This document shows positions 62,550 through 64,000 of a stretch of 64,000 nucleotides of DNA, in pieces. Position 1 is the stretch's first letter; each line of letters starts with the position of its first letter. A program made the position numbers and the translations under genes. The DNA is taken from NCBI RefSeq assembly GCF_014926405.1, contig NZ_JACXXJ020000005.1, positions 1,121,001 through 1,185,000 on the forward strand, written 5' to 3'. Under the pieces are notes generated by a model that was given only the letters and a program-made list of their open reading frames with translations, did no database searches and was not told where the DNA came from. The stretch is from Agrobacterium vitis (GTDB taxonomy: Bacteria > Pseudomonadota > Alphaproteobacteria > Rhizobiales > Rhizobiaceae).

Positions 62550-62956
62550 GATGAAGGTCTCCTGCTGTCTTGGCTTTTGCCCGGCGTGTCTGTTGTGAGT
62601 CTCTGCCGATATTATCTGCATTGGTTCTTAAACAATCGTCGCTGGAGCAGAGCTTGCGATTTTATCAACCGAATAATTCGCGGCATTGTTTGGTGATCGA
62701 CCATTTGACTCCGTTGAGCCTTGCGTGAGGCTTGCGGTTGGCTTCATCCGCTGGTTGACACAGATACTGCAACGTTTGACGGTAGGATATCGCTGTTCTT
62801 CAAAGGCGAACCAAATGCGGCAAAGCTTTGCGGATATTGTATAATTACCCATTTCGAGTCTGAGCTGGGAAAATTGTCTGAGAGCTGATCCCGCCTGAAT
62901 GCTATTTTCTGCAATGGGGGCTTGTCATGGGGCCCGCATTTTTCCGGAGTGTTTCT
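62550..62956. other. Divergent intergenic region
   Basis: 407 bases between the GT41 operon and the glycosyltransferase-2-like gene. No gene, RNA or clear repeat is seen. It must contain both divergent promoters. Confidence 0.4.
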
Positions 62957-63979
62957 ATGGCCGAACTGACTATCTGCATGCCCAGCCATCGCCCGCTCGA
63001 CGGTTCGCGCGCTGCCATCGACAGTGCGCTTGCTTTTTGCGAGGCGCGGGACGCCCTGCTGGTGGTCAGCGACAATTCCGGCGATGCCGCCAAAAAAGCC
63101 TATTTGCAGGCCCTGTCTCCCCGATTGACCTATGTGGCAAGCGAGGCACAAACGGCCTTCGCCAATATGTTCAACGCTGTCGAGGCAGCCTCCACGCCCT
63201 TCATCATGCCGATGGGCGATGATGACGAGATCCTTGCTGAAGCGGATCAGGCGCCTTTCGATCTCGATGATCTGCCCTTCGATTACGTTGGCGTGCTACC
63301 GGTAACCGAAAGCTTCCTCCAGCGGTCCGAAACTGGTTCGGTTCAGGCCTTTGCCCTGGAAGAGTATGATCCTGGCGAAAGAATGCTCGCCTATCTACAG
63401 AACAGTCCGACCAACAATGGCGGTTTCTATTCCATCCTGCGCCGCGAAGTCTGGCTTGCGACAATGGATCTGTTTCTGCGATCGCATCCGACCAAGGCAG
63501 CGACATGCGATTGGGCTGTCGCACTATCCCTGTTTTCGACTGGAAAAATGGCGCATGATCCGTCGATCCGCTATCGCTACAATGCCGCAAAATGGGCTGA
63601 AAAGGCGCAGATCGATGCGGAACGCAAGGTTATGCTGCTTGAAGCCGGACTGCCGGAGAGTGCGGTTCATTATGAAATGCTTCTGCTGTTTCTCGATGTT
63701 TTCGTGCTGATCAACCGGGTCGGCTCGCCGCTTTCCATCGACGAACGCCAGCGTCTGGGCAAATTCACGGTCAACCGGTTTCTCGGCAGCTTTATCAAGG
63801 AGGTGGCCGATTCTCCTGAACTTTACGCCGAAGGCGTCACAGGTCTGGCGGAAATGGCGCTGGAAGAAACCGATAGTTTCACCCAATTCCAGATCGCCAT
63901 GCTGATGGCCGAGCGGCTGCAACCGGGTCTCAAGGACAAATACGTTGCCTTCATTCAAGCTTCTATTGCTGGAGCGTAA
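62957..63979 (+). CDS. Family-2-like glycosyltransferase
   Basis: A 340-residue protein. It opens LTICMPSHRPLDGSRAAIDS, then ALLVVSDNSGDAAKKAYLQA and FIMPMGDDDEILAEADQ, the last a GT-A nucleotide-binding DxD segment. The C-terminal half is helical with NNGGFYSILRREVW and TCDWAVALSLFS. Donor and acceptor are unknown. ATG 62957 has GGAG eight bases before; 62927 is an alternative. It ends 20 bases before the window edge. Its neighbour GT41 operon suggests a surface or flagellin glycosylation cluster. Confidence 0.78.
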   Translation: MAELTICMPSHRPLDGSRAAIDSALAFCEARDALLVVSDNSGDAAKKAYLQALSPRLTYVASEAQTAFANMFNAVEAASTPFIMPMGDDDEILAEADQAPFDLDDLPFDYVGVLPVTESFLQRSETGSVQAFALEEYDPGERMLAYLQNSPTNNGGFYSILRREVWLATMDLFLRSHPTKAATCDWAVALSLFSTGKMAHDPSIRYRYNAAKWAEKAQIDAERKVMLLEAGLPESAVHYEMLLLFLDVFVLINRVGSPLSIDERQRLGKFTVNRFLGSFIKEVADSPELYAEGVTGLAEMALEETDSFTQFQIAMLMAERLQPGLKDKYVAFIQASIAGA

Positions 63980-64000
63980 GGACAGGCGACGGCAATCCTG

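Overview
The window looks like a chromosomal segment of a Rhizobiaceae alphaproteobacterium (Agrobacterium / Allorhizobium / Rhizobium group). The grounds are GC-rich coding bias, a cob cluster with rhizobial gene order, several copies of a two-palindrome repeat resembling the Rhizobium-specific intergenic mosaic element (RIME), a methyl-accepting protein with a C-terminal WEEF tail, and a LysR gene divergent from two DUF1127 genes. Species assignment is inference.

Positions 1-24.2 kb are a cobalamin biosynthesis region. A cobalamin riboswitch, cut by the window edge, leads into a small membrane protein gene, cobP, cobW, cobN and cobO. A ParD/ParE-type toxin-antitoxin pair and a TSUP permease (minus strand) interrupt. 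Then follow a cbiX-type cobaltochelatase, a DUF-CobH fusion, cobL, cobI, a cbiG-cobJ fusion and cobM, mostly start-stop overlapped. After a nucleoside hydrolase and an orphan cheD come cobK and cbiD (minus strand), divergent from cobA-cobB-cobC-cobD. The set mixes early-insertion genes (cbiX, cbiD, cbiG) with late-insertion genes (cobN, cobH, cobK). No cobG or cobF is visible; cobS, cobT, cobQ, cobU and cobV must lie elsewhere if present.

Positions 24.2-43.6 kb are mixed housekeeping and accessory genes: a flavodoxin behind a structured leader, mgtE, a MerR regulator, three membrane proteins, L-serine dehydratase, cheW, tRNA-Leu(UAA), a lone phage-type repressor, two chemoreceptors, a CinA-type protein, a universal stress protein, a frameshifted xanthine phosphoribosyltransferase gene and a LysE exporter. 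A long inverted repeat and RIME-like copies sit between genes.

Positions 43.6-47.4 kb hold nrdJ, the B12-dependent ribonucleotide reductase, preceded by two sequences matching the NrdR box; this enzyme consumes the product of the cob genes. An AT-richer stretch (47.6-48.7 kb) carries an HNH-type protein and a four-CxxC zinc-ribbon protein. Positions 48.8-53.5 kb are a five-gene minus-strand operon with three nucleotidyltransferase-fold domains, an HAD phosphatase, a GDPD-like enzyme and a putative glycosyltransferase. Its product is unknown, and it is the best candidate for an undescribed pathway here.

The last 10 kb contain a GlxA-type regulator, two DUF1127 genes with a divergent LysR gene, a cytochrome P450, a formyltransferase-like protein, an entericidin-like lipoprotein, a phosphodiester glycosidase-like secreted protein, a TPR-GT41 glycosyltransferase operon and a family-2-like glycosyltransferase.
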